From Victivallis sp. Marseille-Q1083 (GTDB taxonomy: Bacteria > Verrucomicrobiota > Lentisphaeria > Victivallales > Victivallaceae): 64,000 nt of DNA. Positions within the stretch are counted from its first letter, which is position 1; each line of letters starts with the position of its first letter. This document shows, piece after piece, positions 10,104 through 20,424 of the stretch. The position numbers were made by a program, and so were the translations under genes. The stretch lies in contig NZ_CAHJXL010000001.1 in assembly GCF_903645315.1 (NCBI RefSeq), forward strand, positions 186,001 through 250,000, in the 5' to 3' direction. The notes beneath the pieces are model-generated. The model did not search any database, was not told the origin of the DNA, and worked only from the letters and a program-made list of their open reading frames with translations.

Positions 10104-10143
10104 CAGTTTTATAACAACCATCACTCAAGAAAGGAATGAAACC

Positions 10144-10824
10144 ATGAAGCAGAAAAAATTCACACTGATAGAATTGCTCGTAGTGATTGCAATTATAGCA
10201 ATTCTCGCCAGCATGCTGCTGCCGGCACTCGGCAAAGCCAAGGCCAAAGCGGTAGCGATCAAATGCACCAGCAACCTCAAGCAGATGGCGCTGGCAGCCA
10301 ACATGTATGCCGGCGACAACAACGACTCGGCGCCTTTGGCGGTCGCTTATTCTTACAACGGTTACAGCGTAGTGGGCCAGTGGCTCTGGGATCTGGCGGA
10401 TTACACCGGAGTCAATATGAAAATCTGGGCCGACTATCAGCAGGGAGATCACGCTCCGCTGGAGTGCCCGAGTTATTCCGGTGACAGGAGCTTTTACGCA
10501 TACGGCATGAACTTATGGATCGGCGGTGCCTGGGATGGGGCCAGCGGCGCTTACACCTCTTTTCCGCCGTGCAAGCTCTCCAATGTGAAAAATCCCACCC
10601 AGGCGATTCTGTTCAGCGATGTCGTCAATAATTCCGGCTGGACCGGCCAATGGAACCAGCGGCTCACTACGTGGCCGGAAGCGGCATTCCGTCACAGCGC
10701 CTATCTCAACGCCGCTTTCGCCGACGGTCACTGTGAAGGAATTTCGTACCGGCAGGCGATCGAACCGGCGCAGCGTTTGTACGATTTGAGCTATTATCCG
10801 GTCAAAGGACTCGACATCCCGTAA
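10144..10824 (+). CDS. Pseudopilin with H-X9-DG C-terminal domain (module 1)
   Basis: 226 residues. The N-terminus is a type IV/type II pilin signal (MKQKK, then [19 protein letters not shown]) with the conserved Glu at +5, forming a 20-residue hydrophobic helix. Residue -1 is Lys, not the usual Gly. The helix continues into a KAKAKA-type amphipathic stretch, and the C-terminal domain ends with the H-X9-DG motif ([12 protein letters not shown]). Expected to sit in or be exported through the inner membrane by a type II-like system; the variable globular domain may contact extracellular substrate. It follows the regulator by 40 nt with AAAGGAA as ribosome-binding site and is probably co-transcribed with it. 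Confidence 0.92.
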   Translation: MKQKKFTLIELLVVIAIIAILASMLLPALGKAKAKAVAIKCTSNLKQMALAANMYAGDNNDSAPLAVAYSYNGYSVVGQWLWDLADYTGVNMKIWADYQQGDHAPLECPSYSGDRSFYAYGMNLWIGGAWDGASGAYTSFPPCKLSNVKNPTQAILFSDVVNNSGWTGQWNQRLTTWPEAAFRHSAYLNAAFADGHCEGISYRQAIEPAQRLYDLSYYPVKGLDIP

Positions 10825-10959
10825 GCTTCCGTCCTCTTTCCGCCGACCGCGATGAGCTGAACAGCCACTGACCGGCCGGCGGAATTGCTGTCGAACCGGC
10901 ATTTTTTCATGCCGCCAATTGCTTACCCATGCCATCCACAATCTTTCGGAATCCGTCAA

Positions 10960-12900
10960 ATGTATCGACTTGCCAATGATAAAATCATCTTTGAACTCGC
11001 CCAATCGCTGCAAACGGCCGAATTGAAAAGCGCCGCTACCGGCCGCGGTTTTCGCTGCGACAAAGTTTTCCAGTTGGTTTACGGAAATTATTACCGTTAC
11101 CATCTGCCCGAACAATGCGAAAGCGGCGTATCGGCCGACGGCGACTCGCTGACCGTCACTTTCTCCCGCCCGCAGTTCTGGTCGCGGTTCCGGACCAACG
11201 GCTACCATAAACCGGAACCGGGGCCGGACTTGAAAATTGCCGTCCAGTTCTCACTGGACGACGACCAGTTGATCATCCGCCTGGCGCCGGTCGGCAACCT
11301 GGCCGACGAGGAGTGCCGGCTGATCGTCGCGCAGAATTTTCTCGCCTTCGACAGCGGCGAAACGGCCCAACTGGTTTTTCCCTACGGTTTCGGCGTCCAA
11401 TTCGATTTTCCGCGCCGTGATTATCTGAAACAGCAATATTCAGCCGGCTGGGGATATTCGCTGCCGTGTTATGGACTTTTCCGGGATGACGGCGGCCTGG
11501 GCGTCTATCTGAAAACGCCGTACGACGCGGTCACCGAACTGGACTTCAACAGCCGGCAGCGCGGCCGTTCCGGCGTCGAAACCCAATTTCTATTCGAAAA
11601 AGAACTGGCCAATGCGCCGCGCGAAATGCGCCTGCGCTATTTCGAACCCGGCGGCGATTTCCGGACTCTGGCCAACTGGTACCGGGCCATCGTCCAGGCC
11701 GAAGGACGTTTTCGCTCACTGGCCGATAAAATCGCCGCCGCGCCGGAAGTGGAAAAACTGGTCGGCGCGGTCGTCTGGAAACACAATGTCTATTCCGCCG
11801 AACGACCGGAACACGTCTCAAAGGGTTACAGCCTGTACATGATGGCTCCCGATCAAAACGAATGTGAAGGGCTGCCGAACAACTGGACCGCCCGGGAAGT
11901 GTTCGACACCGCCAAAGCCAACGGCTTCGACCGGGTCTGCGTGCTCAACACCGGCTGGAACCGCTTCGGGTTCGACAGCGGCTACCCGAGCCGGCTGCCG
12001 CCCAATCCGGAACGCGGCACGCCGGAAGAATTCAGCCAAGCGGCCGCCTACGGCCGTTCACTGTCGGACGGGTACCTCTATTCGGTTCATGATAATTACA
12101 TCGATGCCTACCGCAATTCCCCCGAATACGACGAAGCGCAACTGATCCGCAACGCCGAAGGCGCAACGGAAAAAGGCGGCATCTGGCGCGGCGGCCGTTC
12201 CCGGTTCCTCTGCACATCACAGAGCGTCGAATACGCCCGGCGCGACCTGCCGAAAGTCGCTGCGCTGGTCGGCCGCGGCTGCATCTACCTGGATGTGCTC
12301 GGCACGGTCCAGCTGTTTTCCTGCCATCACCCCCTGCATCCGCAGGGACGGCAGCAGGACGCCCTGGCCCGGCGGCAGGTGTTCTCGCTGGCCAAAATGT
12401 TTTTCGGCGCCGTCGCCACCGAAGGCGTTCCCGGCGACAGTTTCGCCGACCTGATCGACCTGGGCGCTTACATGCCGATCCACTTTCTCGACGGCACGCC
12501 GCTGACCGATCCGCAACCGGTGCCGGTTCCGCTGTGGCAACTGGTTTATCACGACTCGGTACTCAATTACTGTTCGGAAAGCACCTACCGTTTTTACGGC
12601 AGCGAATACCGGCTGCTCCAGTCCGCCTACGCCCTGCTGCCGACCCAATTCGACGCGCATTCACACCGTTTGAGTTTCGAACTGCGCGACGCCTACCGGG
12701 CGGCGATGACCGATTTCGAATTCCTGGAAAAACCGGAAGTCCGCCAACGGCCGGACGGCTGCTTTCAGACCGATACGGTCACCCGGAGCGTCTTCGCCGA
12801 CGGCACCATAGTCATCGCCAATTTTCTGGACCGGAAATACCGCTGGGGCGAACACCTGATCCCGCCGCGGGAGTTCATCATTTTAAAGGAACAGTCATGA
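10960..12900 (+). CDS. Probable glycoside hydrolase, GH129/GH101-like
   Basis: 646 residues from ATG 10960, chosen because it has GGAA about 10 nt upstream and gives a clean start (MYRLANDKIIFELAQS). A beta-rich N-terminal half is followed by a TIM-barrel-like half (ARDLPKVAALVGRGCIYLDV). Asp445 in YLDVLG and Glu488 in ATEGVPGD are 43 residues apart. I recall this spacing for the nucleophile and acid/base of GH129 alpha-N-acetylgalactosaminidases; this is from memory and needs an alignment. No signal peptide is visible, so it probably acts in the cytoplasm on imported oligosaccharide. The stop overlaps the next start (ATGA), so it is coupled to the secreted DUF4091 protein. Confidence 0.65.
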   Translation: MYRLANDKIIFELAQSLQTAELKSAATGRGFRCDKVFQLVYGNYYRYHLPEQCESGVSADGDSLTVTFSRPQFWSRFRTNGYHKPEPGPDLKIAVQFSLDDDQLIIRLAPVGNLADEECRLIVAQNFLAFDSGETAQLVFPYGFGVQFDFPRRDYLKQQYSAGWGYSLPCYGLFRDDGGLGVYLKTPYDAVTELDFNSRQRGRSGVETQFLFEKELANAPREMRLRYFEPGGDFRTLANWYRAIVQAEGRFRSLADKIAAAPEVEKLVGAVVWKHNVYSAERPEHVSKGYSLYMMAPDQNECEGLPNNWTAREVFDTAKANGFDRVCVLNTGWNRFGFDSGYPSRLPPNPERGTPEEFSQAAAYGRSLSDGYLYSVHDNYIDAYRNSPEYDEAQLIRNAEGATEKGGIWRGGRSRFLCTSQSVEYARRDLPKVAALVGRGCIYLDVLGTVQLFSCHHPLHPQGRQQDALARRQVFSLAKMFFGAVATEGVPGDSFADLIDLGAYMPIHFLDGTPLTDPQPVPVPLWQLVYHDSVLNYCSESTYRFYGSEYRLLQSAYALLPTQFDAHSHRLSFELRDAYRAAMTDFEFLEKPEVRQRPDGCFQTDTVTRSVFADGTIVIANFLDRKYRWGEHLIPPREFIILKEQS

Positions 12901-15833
12901 ACAAATTCTGCCATATCCTCGGCTCGCTGGCGCTGGCGCTGACGGCCGCCGCCGAAGTACAATTCGATCCGGACCGTACCATCCTGTTCGCATCGTTCGA
13001 TCGAAACGCCAATGCCGACTTTTACCGGGACGGCAATAAGACGGCCGCCCGTGCCGATGGGCACCTCGTGCCCGGCCGGAATGGAACGGCGATCCGGCTG
13101 GCCGACGGCGAAGAAGTAAAATATACCGACGTATCGCTGCCGGCCGCCGCCGGACTGGTGGAATTCGATTTCAAACCGGAATGGAATGGCAACGACAACG
13201 CAACCCATATCATTTTCCGGCTATTGGCCGGCAAAGACAATTACATCGAAATCAACAAACTCGGCGGCACGCACGGCAATGTGCTCGGCGGCGCTTTTCT
13301 CGCCAGAACCGATGGCGAAATCCAGGCCCGTTACTGTGCCATCGCCGACGCCGACGGCCAACGCTTCGATATCTCCGACTGGCGGGCCGGCCAATGGCAC
13401 CGTTTGACGCTGAGCTGGAGCGGCGGACAATTTCAATTTCAGGTCGACGGCACGCCGGTCGCCGCCGGAACGCTGACCGCGTTGCCGGACCTCCAAGCGG
13501 CCACACTGCTGTTGGGCCGGGTCGACGGCGCAGCGTCTTATGACAATCTGCGCATCGGCCAACCCGTTCCAACCGGCTTTGTCTACCTGAGCGATCTGGC
13601 CGAAAACGTCAGCAAAACGCCGCCGCAGCTCAAATTCGGCAAGGATTGTTTTCCGACCAGTTGGGGCAACCGCCTGCCGTTGAAACGGCAGGGCAAATTC
13701 TATCGCAAGGGCCTCGCGCTGCACGCCCCCGGCATGGTCGAATACGCCCTGAACGGCGAATACGCCAGGCTGGTCGCGACGATCGGCATCAACGAATTGG
13801 CCGGTCCGGCCGGCAGCGTCGTCTTCGTCGTCAACGGTGACGGACGGGAACTTTTCCGCAGCCGGGAGCTGCTGCGCGTCAATGACGACTGGCTCGATCT
13901 CGACCTCGATGTCAGCGGCGTTCAAACCCTGCGGCTGGAAACTTTAAGCGGTGACGAAATGACCAGCGACCACGCGGTCTTTCTCGATGCCGCCCTGCTG
14001 AAGCCGAGTGTCGACCGGCCGACCAGCACAGCCGGCGACACTTCACCGATCAAACTGGAACCCCTGCCGGCGGACGGCAAAATGAAAGTCTGGATCGATG
14101 AAGTCAACGATTTCGTCGAGGTGGATGTCCGAACTGCCGGCGCCGAAGCAGCCTACCGCTATACCGCCAGCCCCATTCCCGGCCAGATGGCGCTGGCTCC
14201 CGGCAACTGGCAAACCGCTTTCAATCCGGTCACGCCGCTGGAATTTTCCGATTCCTTCGGCTGTGAACTGTTCGCCTCCCCCGGCGAATACGAGCTGGGG
14301 AAATTCTATCTGGCCGCCGGCGGAAACCTCGACAAACTGCAATTTTCACTGGAAACGCTGACGGCGGAAGACGGGACCCGACTGCCGGATGCCGCCGTGG
14401 AATTGTTCTATGGCTATCGGATGCCGGAAGCCCGCCGCTACTCCTACCCGGCCGCCGATTCGATGGTGACGACCCGTTATCTGCTGCCGCTGCGGGAGCT
14501 GTCGCTGCCGGCCGGCGAATTCCGGGAAATTTTCCTGCGCGTTCACCTGCCGGACACCCAGCCGCCCGGGCGCTACACCGGCAACCTGCACATCGCCGGC
14601 AACGGCATTCAGACCACGCTGCCGATCCAGCTCGACGTCCTGCCGATTCGCCTGCAATCGCCGCCGGACAAAAATTGGGGCATCTATTACGACCCCGGCC
14701 GCGTCATCATGAATGAAACGGCCCTGGCCCGGGAACTCGCCGACCTGGCCGCCCATCATATCACGATGCTTTACTGCGGCGATTATCTGCGCATGCGGAT
14801 CAGCCGCAATCAGGCCGGAGAACTGCAAACCTCCTCCGCCGCCCTCCGGCGCGGCCTGGAAGCGCTCCGCCGCAACCATTTCCGCGGCAAAGTGATCGTC
14901 AACCACGGCCTCGGCGAAGCGATCAGCCTCTTCCATCCCTGCGCCACCGTCGAGGACAAAAAAGCCGCCGCCGAACTGGTCCGGCACGATGCCGCGTATC
15001 AGGCGCTGGCCCGGCGGGTCATGACCGAATTGAAGCAGATCGCCGCCGAATACCCGGAACTGGAATTGCTGGTTTCGACCCTCGACGAAGTTTTCAACGA
15101 CGGACGCCTGCCGCTCTATCTGGCCGCCACCGAAGCGGCCAAACAGGTCGACGGCTTCCAATATTACATCACCTTCAACTTCCTCGACGGCACCGACGCC
15201 ATGCGCCGGGCAGTCGCGCCATACGCCGACTACCGCAGCGGCCACATGTACACCTGGGAGTGGTTTCTGGCCCGGGGCAATACTTTTGCCGCTTACCAGC
15301 AGGAACTGGACCGCTACGGCAGCAAGGCCGGCGCCTATTACAATCCGGTCGGTTATTTTTACAGCCCGAGCTGGTACCGGGCGGTTATGGGCGTCGAATT
15401 CTGGCAAAGCAATCTTTCCTTCCAGATTCCGTGGATGTATTACTCCTGCACCGGCAGTCCGTATGAATTTCCGGAGTCGAAAGGCAGCCATATCTTCGGC
15501 TTCTACGATGAAAATTACGGTCAGGTCATCCCAACCCTGATCTGGGAAGGCTATCGCGAAGGCATGGATGACTACCGTTATATTTATACGCTGGAAAAGA
15601 CGATCGAAAAACAACGCGGCGGCAAGCCGGAGCTGGCGGCGGAAGCGGCGGAATTTCTGCAGCAATTCCGGGCCTCGCTTCCTGTGCCGCAGGGACTCGA
15701 GTACGGCAACCAACTGATCGGCACCAACCGGGAATGCCCGTGGACCAGCCGGGTCGCCGGTCAACTGAAATATAGCGACTTCCAGCAATTCCGACGCCAA
15801 TGCGCCGAATATATCATCCGATTGGAACAATAA
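12897..15833 (+). CDS. Secreted multidomain DUF4091 protein with NPCBM-like module
   Basis: 978 residues from the ATG that overlaps the previous stop. Signal peptide about 1-18 (HILGSLALALTAAAE). Residues about 25-215 look like a LamG/concanavalin-type sandwich (LVEFDFKPEWNG, WHRLTLSWSGGQFQFQVDG). Residues about 225-375 resemble an NPCBM carbohydrate-binding module (YRKGLALHAPGMVEYALNG). The remainder is a TIM-barrel-like region ending in DUF4091 (GYREGMDDYRYIYTLEK). DUF4091 proteins are predicted glycoside hydrolases of unknown specificity. It is part of the regulator-pseudopilin-hydrolase operon and shares its C-terminal fold with the gene at 52078. It is probably surface or periplasmic and degrades or presents a glycan. 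Confidence 0.85.
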   Translation: MNKFCHILGSLALALTAAAEVQFDPDRTILFASFDRNANADFYRDGNKTAARADGHLVPGRNGTAIRLADGEEVKYTDVSLPAAAGLVEFDFKPEWNGNDNATHIIFRLLAGKDNYIEINKLGGTHGNVLGGAFLARTDGEIQARYCAIADADGQRFDISDWRAGQWHRLTLSWSGGQFQFQVDGTPVAAGTLTALPDLQAATLLLGRVDGAASYDNLRIGQPVPTGFVYLSDLAENVSKTPPQLKFGKDCFPTSWGNRLPLKRQGKFYRKGLALHAPGMVEYALNGEYARLVATIGINELAGPAGSVVFVVNGDGRELFRSRELLRVNDDWLDLDLDVSGVQTLRLETLSGDEMTSDHAVFLDAALLKPSVDRPTSTAGDTSPIKLEPLPADGKMKVWIDEVNDFVEVDVRTAGAEAAYRYTASPIPGQMALAPGNWQTAFNPVTPLEFSDSFGCELFASPGEYELGKFYLAAGGNLDKLQFSLETLTAEDGTRLPDAAVELFYGYRMPEARRYSYPAADSMVTTRYLLPLRELSLPAGEFREIFLRVHLPDTQPPGRYTGNLHIAGNGIQTTLPIQLDVLPIRLQSPPDKNWGIYYDPGRVIMNETALARELADLAAHHITMLYCGDYLRMRISRNQAGELQTSSAALRRGLEALRRNHFRGKVIVNHGLGEAISLFHPCATVEDKKAAAELVRHDAAYQALARRVMTELKQIAAEYPELELLVSTLDEVFNDGRLPLYLAATEAAKQVDGFQYYITFNFLDGTDAMRRAVAPYADYRSGHMYTWEWFLARGNTFAAYQQELDRYGSKAGAYYNPVGYFYSPSWYRAVMGVEFWQSNLSFQIPWMYYSCTGSPYEFPESKGSHIFGFYDENYGQVIPTLIWEGYREGMDDYRYIYTLEKTIEKQRGGKPELAAEAAEFLQQFRASLPVPQGLEYGNQLIGTNRECPWTSRVAGQLKYSDFQQFRRQCAEYIIRLEQ

Positions 15834-15846
15834 AAGGTTTTTTGTC

Positions 15847-18765
15847 ATGAAGCAAGTATTCGTCGGTGAAACCGAACTTACCCTGCCCACCTACCAGCCC
15901 GGCCCGGCCGATCCGGAACCGCCGCTGCTGAAGGAATTCACCCCGCGCGGCGAACCGGTCTATCCGTATTCCACCCAGGAACTGCTCGGTCGCGAAGCGG
16001 TCGAGCGCCAGTACCGCGCCCTGGTATTGGAAAATGACTTTATCAAAGTCACCGTCCTGCCGGAACTCGGCGGCCGGATCTATTCGGCCTTCGACAAGGT
16101 GAACCGTCATGAGCTTTTTTACGCCAACCGCACGATCAAACCGGGGCTGTTCGCGGTGCGCGGCGCCTGGCCGGCCGTCGGTGTCGAATTCAATTTCCCG
16201 AACAGTCACTGCACCGCCACACTGGAAACGGTCGAAGCCGACACCGAAGTCGACGCCGACGGCTCGGCTTCGATCATCGTCGGCGATCTGGAATGCTGCA
16301 GCCGAATGAGCTGGAGCGTCCGGATTCGGCTGCGGCCCGATTCTTCCGCAATCGAACTGGACAGCAAGTTGTGCAATTTCACCGATTTTCCGGAGCGTTA
16401 TTACTACTGGATCAACGCCGCCTGTCCGATCTACCCGGAAAGTGAAATCATCTACCCGGAAACGACCGACCGGCTGCTGACCCATCCGCCGATGGACGCC
16501 ACCCGGCTCGGTTACCTGAACTGGCCGGAGCATGACGGCAGCGCCATCAACCGTTTCAAAAATATCAAACAGCACTTTCCGGTTTTCGCCGAAAAGATGA
16601 CCGAGGATTTTTTCGGCATCTATCACCACGATCACAGCTTCGGCCTGGCCCACGTTGCCGACCGCACCGTCGTCAAGGGCCGGAAACTGTGGACGTTCGG
16701 CAACGCCCGCGACGGCAAAATCTTCATCGACCTGCTGAGCGACGACCGGCAGGATTACTGCGAGCTGCAGACCGGGCCGTTCCGGCTGCAGTCGGATTAC
16801 CGGCTGCTGTCTCCCGGCGATTCGCATTGCCAAACCGATTACTGGCTGCCGGTCGCCGGCACCGGCGGATTCAACCTGGCCTGCCGCGAGTTCACCGCCC
16901 ACATCAATCTGGGCGCCGCCGGCGGCAGGCTGAGACTCTGTCCGGCCCGGCGGCTTGAAGGCCTGGCCATCCAGGTGTGGCTGGACAAGGAGATCAGCCG
17001 GGAATACAGCATCGACACGCAGCCGGGCCGGCTGGTTGAAATCGAGCTTTCGGGCGGAAACCGGCTGCTGTTCCGTCACAACGGCCGGCTGCTGGCCTCC
17101 TACCGGACGCCGGCGGAGCGTCAGCCATCGAGCGCGGTCATTGACTGGCAACGGCCGCTCCCTGTGGTTTCGCCGGAACGCAAGGCCGTTTACCAGCAGG
17201 AACACGCCGACGATTCAGCCGCCGCCGCGAGCGCCGCGGCCGGCACCAGTGCGGCGGCCGCCGCCATCGCCGGCCGCCTGGCGCTGCGCCGCAACCAGCT
17301 CTCCCGCGCCAGATATTTCCTCGACCTGGCGCTGGCCCGGGACAGCCACCATCCAGAGGCGCTGCTCTACCGCGGCGAGCTGCATTGCTCCGGCCAGGAG
17401 TTCGAGGCCGCCGAAACGGACTGGATGCGGGCGGCGGAAACCGGCCGCGGCCGGCGGCGGGCCAGATTCAAGCTGGCTCAACTGGCACTGCGGCAGCATC
17501 AATTCACGACCGCGCTGTCCCGCTTGATTCCGCTCTGCGGCGAATTCCCGCACGACAGCCGGCTCTGGCATCTGCGCGCCGTCGCCGAACGCCGTCTCGG
17601 CATCGACAACCGGGCCAGCCTGGAAGCCGGACGCCGGGCCTTCCGCTGGGATCCGCTGGGTTGGGGGGAACGGTTTCTCGCCGGCGGCGCTCCGGCCGTC
17701 GGCGACCAATTCCGCATGGAAGCGGTATGCGCTTACTGCCAGCTCGACGACCGGGAGGCCGCGATCCGGCTGCTGCAGGGAGAATGGACGGCAAACATTG
17801 CCATCGCCCGCTATTATCTGGCGGCGCTTACCGGCCGGAAACCGAAAAATCCGCAGTGGAATTCCTGGCCGGCGTTCCGGCGGGAGGACGAAGCAATTCT
17901 GCGGCAATTTCAGAACCCGGAGAGCTGTTTCCAGCTCGGCTGCCTGCTGGCGGCCCAGGACCGCTGGGAGGAAGCGGTCGTCCGGCTGCTGATGGTCCGC
18001 GGTCCGCTGCAAGCTGCGGCGCGCAGTCTTTTAATGTTCTATTACTGGAAAATCGACCGGAACGTGCCGGTCGCCGCCGGCTACGCCGCCGCCGTCGGAC
18101 CGGAAGCCGCCACCAAAACCCGAATCGCCGCCGCCGCAATTTTGCAGGAAGCCGGGCAGCCGGAAGCCGCCCTGCAACTGTTCACCCTGCCGCCAGCCGC
18201 CTTCGAGGCCGATTTGCGCCTGCAACTGGCCAGAATTCAGGCGTTGCTCTGCTGCAATCAACCGGAAAGCGTCCCCCGGCTGTTCGCCGCCAGCCATTTT
18301 ACACTGTGCGAAGGAAAACTGCTGAGCCGCGAACTGTATGAATGCGGTTACTTTCAGCTCGCCAGACAGGCCGAAGCGACCGGAAACGACCAGGCGGCGA
18401 TGGAATATTATCTCAAGGCAACCGAATATCCGGAAAATGTCGGCATCGGCGCCCCGGCCGCCAACAGAGAGGCGGAAGGCTATTTTCACGCCGCCCTCGC
18501 CGCCCGGCGCGCCGGGAAAGAGCCATTGGCGCAACAATACCTGGAACGGGCCGCGGCGGCCGGCGACGGTCTTGCCATCCCGTTTTTCCCGTTGCAGTTC
18601 CTCGTCCCGGAAGCCGGAACGGAACGTATCGACCGGCGTTACTACCGCAACCTGCGCTACCGGATCAAGGCGATGGAGCAGCTCGGCCGCGATCCGTCGG
18701 CGCTGCGAACCGAACTGGAAACCTATGCCGACTATCTCGCCGGCAGCCGGCGCAGTCTGGAATAA
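15847..18765 (+). CDS. DUF5107 protein with C-terminal TPR repeats
   Basis: 972 residues. Residues about 40-330 form a DUF5107 domain, a mutarotase-like beta-sandwich (VTVLPELGGRIYSAFDK, VEFNFPNSHC). From about 460 to the end there are multiple tetratricopeptide-like helical repeats (RARYFLDLALARDSHHPEALLYRGELH and similar). No signal peptide is visible, so a cytoplasmic location is likely. Known relatives sit in sugar-degradation loci and have no settled activity. It starts 13 nt after the DUF4091 gene and is the last gene of module 1, followed by a perfect 11-bp hairpin at 18777-18802. Confidence 0.88.
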   Translation: MKQVFVGETELTLPTYQPGPADPEPPLLKEFTPRGEPVYPYSTQELLGREAVERQYRALVLENDFIKVTVLPELGGRIYSAFDKVNRHELFYANRTIKPGLFAVRGAWPAVGVEFNFPNSHCTATLETVEADTEVDADGSASIIVGDLECCSRMSWSVRIRLRPDSSAIELDSKLCNFTDFPERYYYWINAACPIYPESEIIYPETTDRLLTHPPMDATRLGYLNWPEHDGSAINRFKNIKQHFPVFAEKMTEDFFGIYHHDHSFGLAHVADRTVVKGRKLWTFGNARDGKIFIDLLSDDRQDYCELQTGPFRLQSDYRLLSPGDSHCQTDYWLPVAGTGGFNLACREFTAHINLGAAGGRLRLCPARRLEGLAIQVWLDKEISREYSIDTQPGRLVEIELSGGNRLLFRHNGRLLASYRTPAERQPSSAVIDWQRPLPVVSPERKAVYQQEHADDSAAAASAAAGTSAAAAAIAGRLALRRNQLSRARYFLDLALARDSHHPEALLYRGELHCSGQEFEAAETDWMRAAETGRGRRRARFKLAQLALRQHQFTTALSRLIPLCGEFPHDSRLWHLRAVAERRLGIDNRASLEAGRRAFRWDPLGWGERFLAGGAPAVGDQFRMEAVCAYCQLDDREAAIRLLQGEWTANIAIARYYLAALTGRKPKNPQWNSWPAFRREDEAILRQFQNPESCFQLGCLLAAQDRWEEAVVRLLMVRGPLQAAARSLLMFYYWKIDRNVPVAAGYAAAVGPEAATKTRIAAAAILQEAGQPEAALQLFTLPPAAFEADLRLQLARIQALLCCNQPESVPRLFAASHFTLCEGKLLSRELYECGYFQLARQAEATGNDQAAMEYYLKATEYPENVGIGAPAANREAEGYFHAALAARRAGKEPLAQQYLERAAAAGDGLAIPFFPLQFLVPEAGTERIDRRYYRNLRYRIKAMEQLGRDPSALRTELETYADYLAGSRRSLE

Positions 18766-18776
18766 GCTCCCCTGGC

Positions 18777-18802
18777 CCGGAGTGCGATTGATCGCACTCC
18801 GG
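18777..18802. terminator. Perfect hairpin between convergent genes
   Basis: Arms CCGGAGTGCGA (18777-18787) and TCGCACTCCGG (18792-18802) are perfectly complementary with a TTGA loop. It lies in the 45-bp gap between the module 1 operon end and the secretin operon end. No T-run follows on either strand, so it may be a bidirectional structural terminator or only a transcript-end stabiliser. Confidence 0.6.
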
Positions 18803-18810
18803 CCGCCCAC

Positions 18811-20421
18811 TTACCGCCCGGCGTCAAGCAGCCACTGCCGATAACCGTAGCGGTTCTCCTCGCCGGCCCCCTGGGTTTCCCGCCGGATCACTTCAATCCG
18901 TTCCAGGTCACTTGCGGCAATTTCGGTGTCCGGCCGGACAATTTCACATTCGGCGACGACGACCAGTTGCGATTTTTTAGACGATTCGCGCTCGGTTGCA
19001 AAAAGCCAGCCCAGCAACGGCAAATCTTTCAGCAGCGGGACGCCGCCGACATCGCTGACCACCTGCGTTTTTTCAATCCCGCCCAGATAAAAACGGTTCC
19101 GCCCGTTGCCGAGCATCACCTGCTGACTGGACTCGTAATCGCCGGTCCGTACCGCTCCGGTCGAAGTGTACCCCAGCATGCTTCTGGTGTTGACCTCGAC
19201 TTGAAGCACGGTGGCGTTGGCGGTGACCGACGGCGTGACGGCCAGTTCGAAACGGAATTGGTCGTTGGCCGTTTTCACCTCGACGGCGTTGCCGTGCTGC
19301 TGTCTCGTTCCGTCCGGCAACGGCGTCGGTTCCAGCGGCGCCGACGCCGCGTACAGAATGCCGCTGGAGCGCCGGATGCGGCCGGTCGAACCGTTCTGGA
19401 CAGCCAGTTCGCCGGTCGAGACGATTTTCGCTTTCCCTTTGGAAACCAGAAAATCCAGGAATTTGGTGTTCCACTTCGGTTCGAAATTGAAATAGTGGGT
19501 ATTGACCGTCCCGTCCGGAGCGACCGGGGTTAAAATATCCCCGACGTTGTAATTTTTCGAAAAATTGGCGCCGGTATTGAACAACCGGACGCCGTCGTTA
19601 TTTTTCCAGGACTGGAAATCGACGCCGAGCATGCCGTCGTTCTCCGCGTCCAGCTCGTAAACCGTGCAACTGATCCGGACTTCCGGATGGGCCACGTCAT
19701 AGAGTTTCAACATCTCCTCGATGTTCTTGCGGGAATACAATGCCGTATTGAGAAAAAGACAGTTCAAATCCTCGTCCACCTCCACTTTGTCCTTGCCGCC
19801 GATCAGCTCCACCGTATCGTTGGAAACATTGGCGCCGACCAGCTTGATCATCGCCTGCAGTTCCCTGGCGCTCCGGTTGGCCGGGAAATAGATATATTTC
19901 GGCTGGCCGGAGGAGTTCATGATTCCCGGCGCATCGAGCGATTCGACCAGTTCGTCGATTCCCATGCCGTTCGGACTCGACGCGAACCGGTATTCCTCGG
20001 CGGACACCATGATCACCCCGGTGCCGTCGGCAAACTTGACGCATTCGATACCGGTCGGCACGAAAATTTTCGCCGTCCCGTCCCGGTTTTCCTTGCTGTA
20101 AACATTGTAATAATCCGGATTGGCGCGGCCGGCGGCGTTGTTGTAATCGACCCGCAGCGTCTGGACCATCTCCCGCAGATACGGACGGATCGAATACGGA
20201 TCGGCATGTTTCAGCACATAGGTTTTGGTGATGATTTTGGGATCGTTGGTGTCGCGGATAAAATGCACCACTTCCGCGTCTTCGCGGATGTTCAGGCGCA
20301 ACTGCGCCTGGACGTTGCTCTGGCTGTAAGCCGGATTGTCGTTGGAAGTGGGCTGCTGGTTGGCGAGTGCCGGGAAAGCGGCCGGCAGCAGCAGGGCTGT
20401 CAAAGTTGATTTCCACCGCAT
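18811..20421 (-). CDS. Secretin-family protein (second of a tandem pair)
   Basis: 536 residues with an N-terminal signal peptide ending near LPAAFPALA. The central part has N-domain-like segments (YVLKHADPYSIRPYLREM). The C-terminal part carries the secretin signature (GVPLLKDLPLLGWLF, then SKKSQLVVVAECEIV), seen in type II/III secretion and type IV pilus outer-membrane gates. It lies 3 nt downstream of another secretin-like gene. No GspE/F/L/M genes are in the window, so its assembly partners must be elsewhere or it works alone. A role in exporting the pseudopilins or polysaccharide-active proteins is plausible but inferred. Confidence 0.85.
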   Translation of the reverse strand: MRWKSTLTALLLPAAFPALANQQPTSNDNPAYSQSNVQAQLRLNIREDAEVVHFIRDTNDPKIITKTYVLKHADPYSIRPYLREMVQTLRVDYNNAAGRANPDYYNVYSKENRDGTAKIFVPTGIECVKFADGTGVIMVSAEEYRFASSPNGMGIDELVESLDAPGIMNSSGQPKYIYFPANRSARELQAMIKLVGANVSNDTVELIGGKDKVEVDEDLNCLFLNTALYSRKNIEEMLKLYDVAHPEVRISCTVYELDAENDGMLGVDFQSWKNNDGVRLFNTGANFSKNYNVGDILTPVAPDGTVNTHYFNFEPKWNTKFLDFLVSKGKAKIVSTGELAVQNGSTGRIRRSSGILYAASAPLEPTPLPDGTRQQHGNAVEVKTANDQFRFELAVTPSVTANATVLQVEVNTRSMLGYTSTGAVRTGDYESSQQVMLGNGRNRFYLGGIEKTQVVSDVGGVPLLKDLPLLGWLFATERESSKKSQLVVVAECEIVRPDTEIAASDLERIEVIRRETQGAGEENRYGYRQWLLDAGR

Positions 20422-20424
20422 CGG

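Noticed and set aside
10104-10143. Single ATAACAA (reverse of TTGTTAT) before the module 1 pseudopilin
   Set aside because: Only one copy and no matching -35/-10 geometry, so not taken as a module 2 operator.
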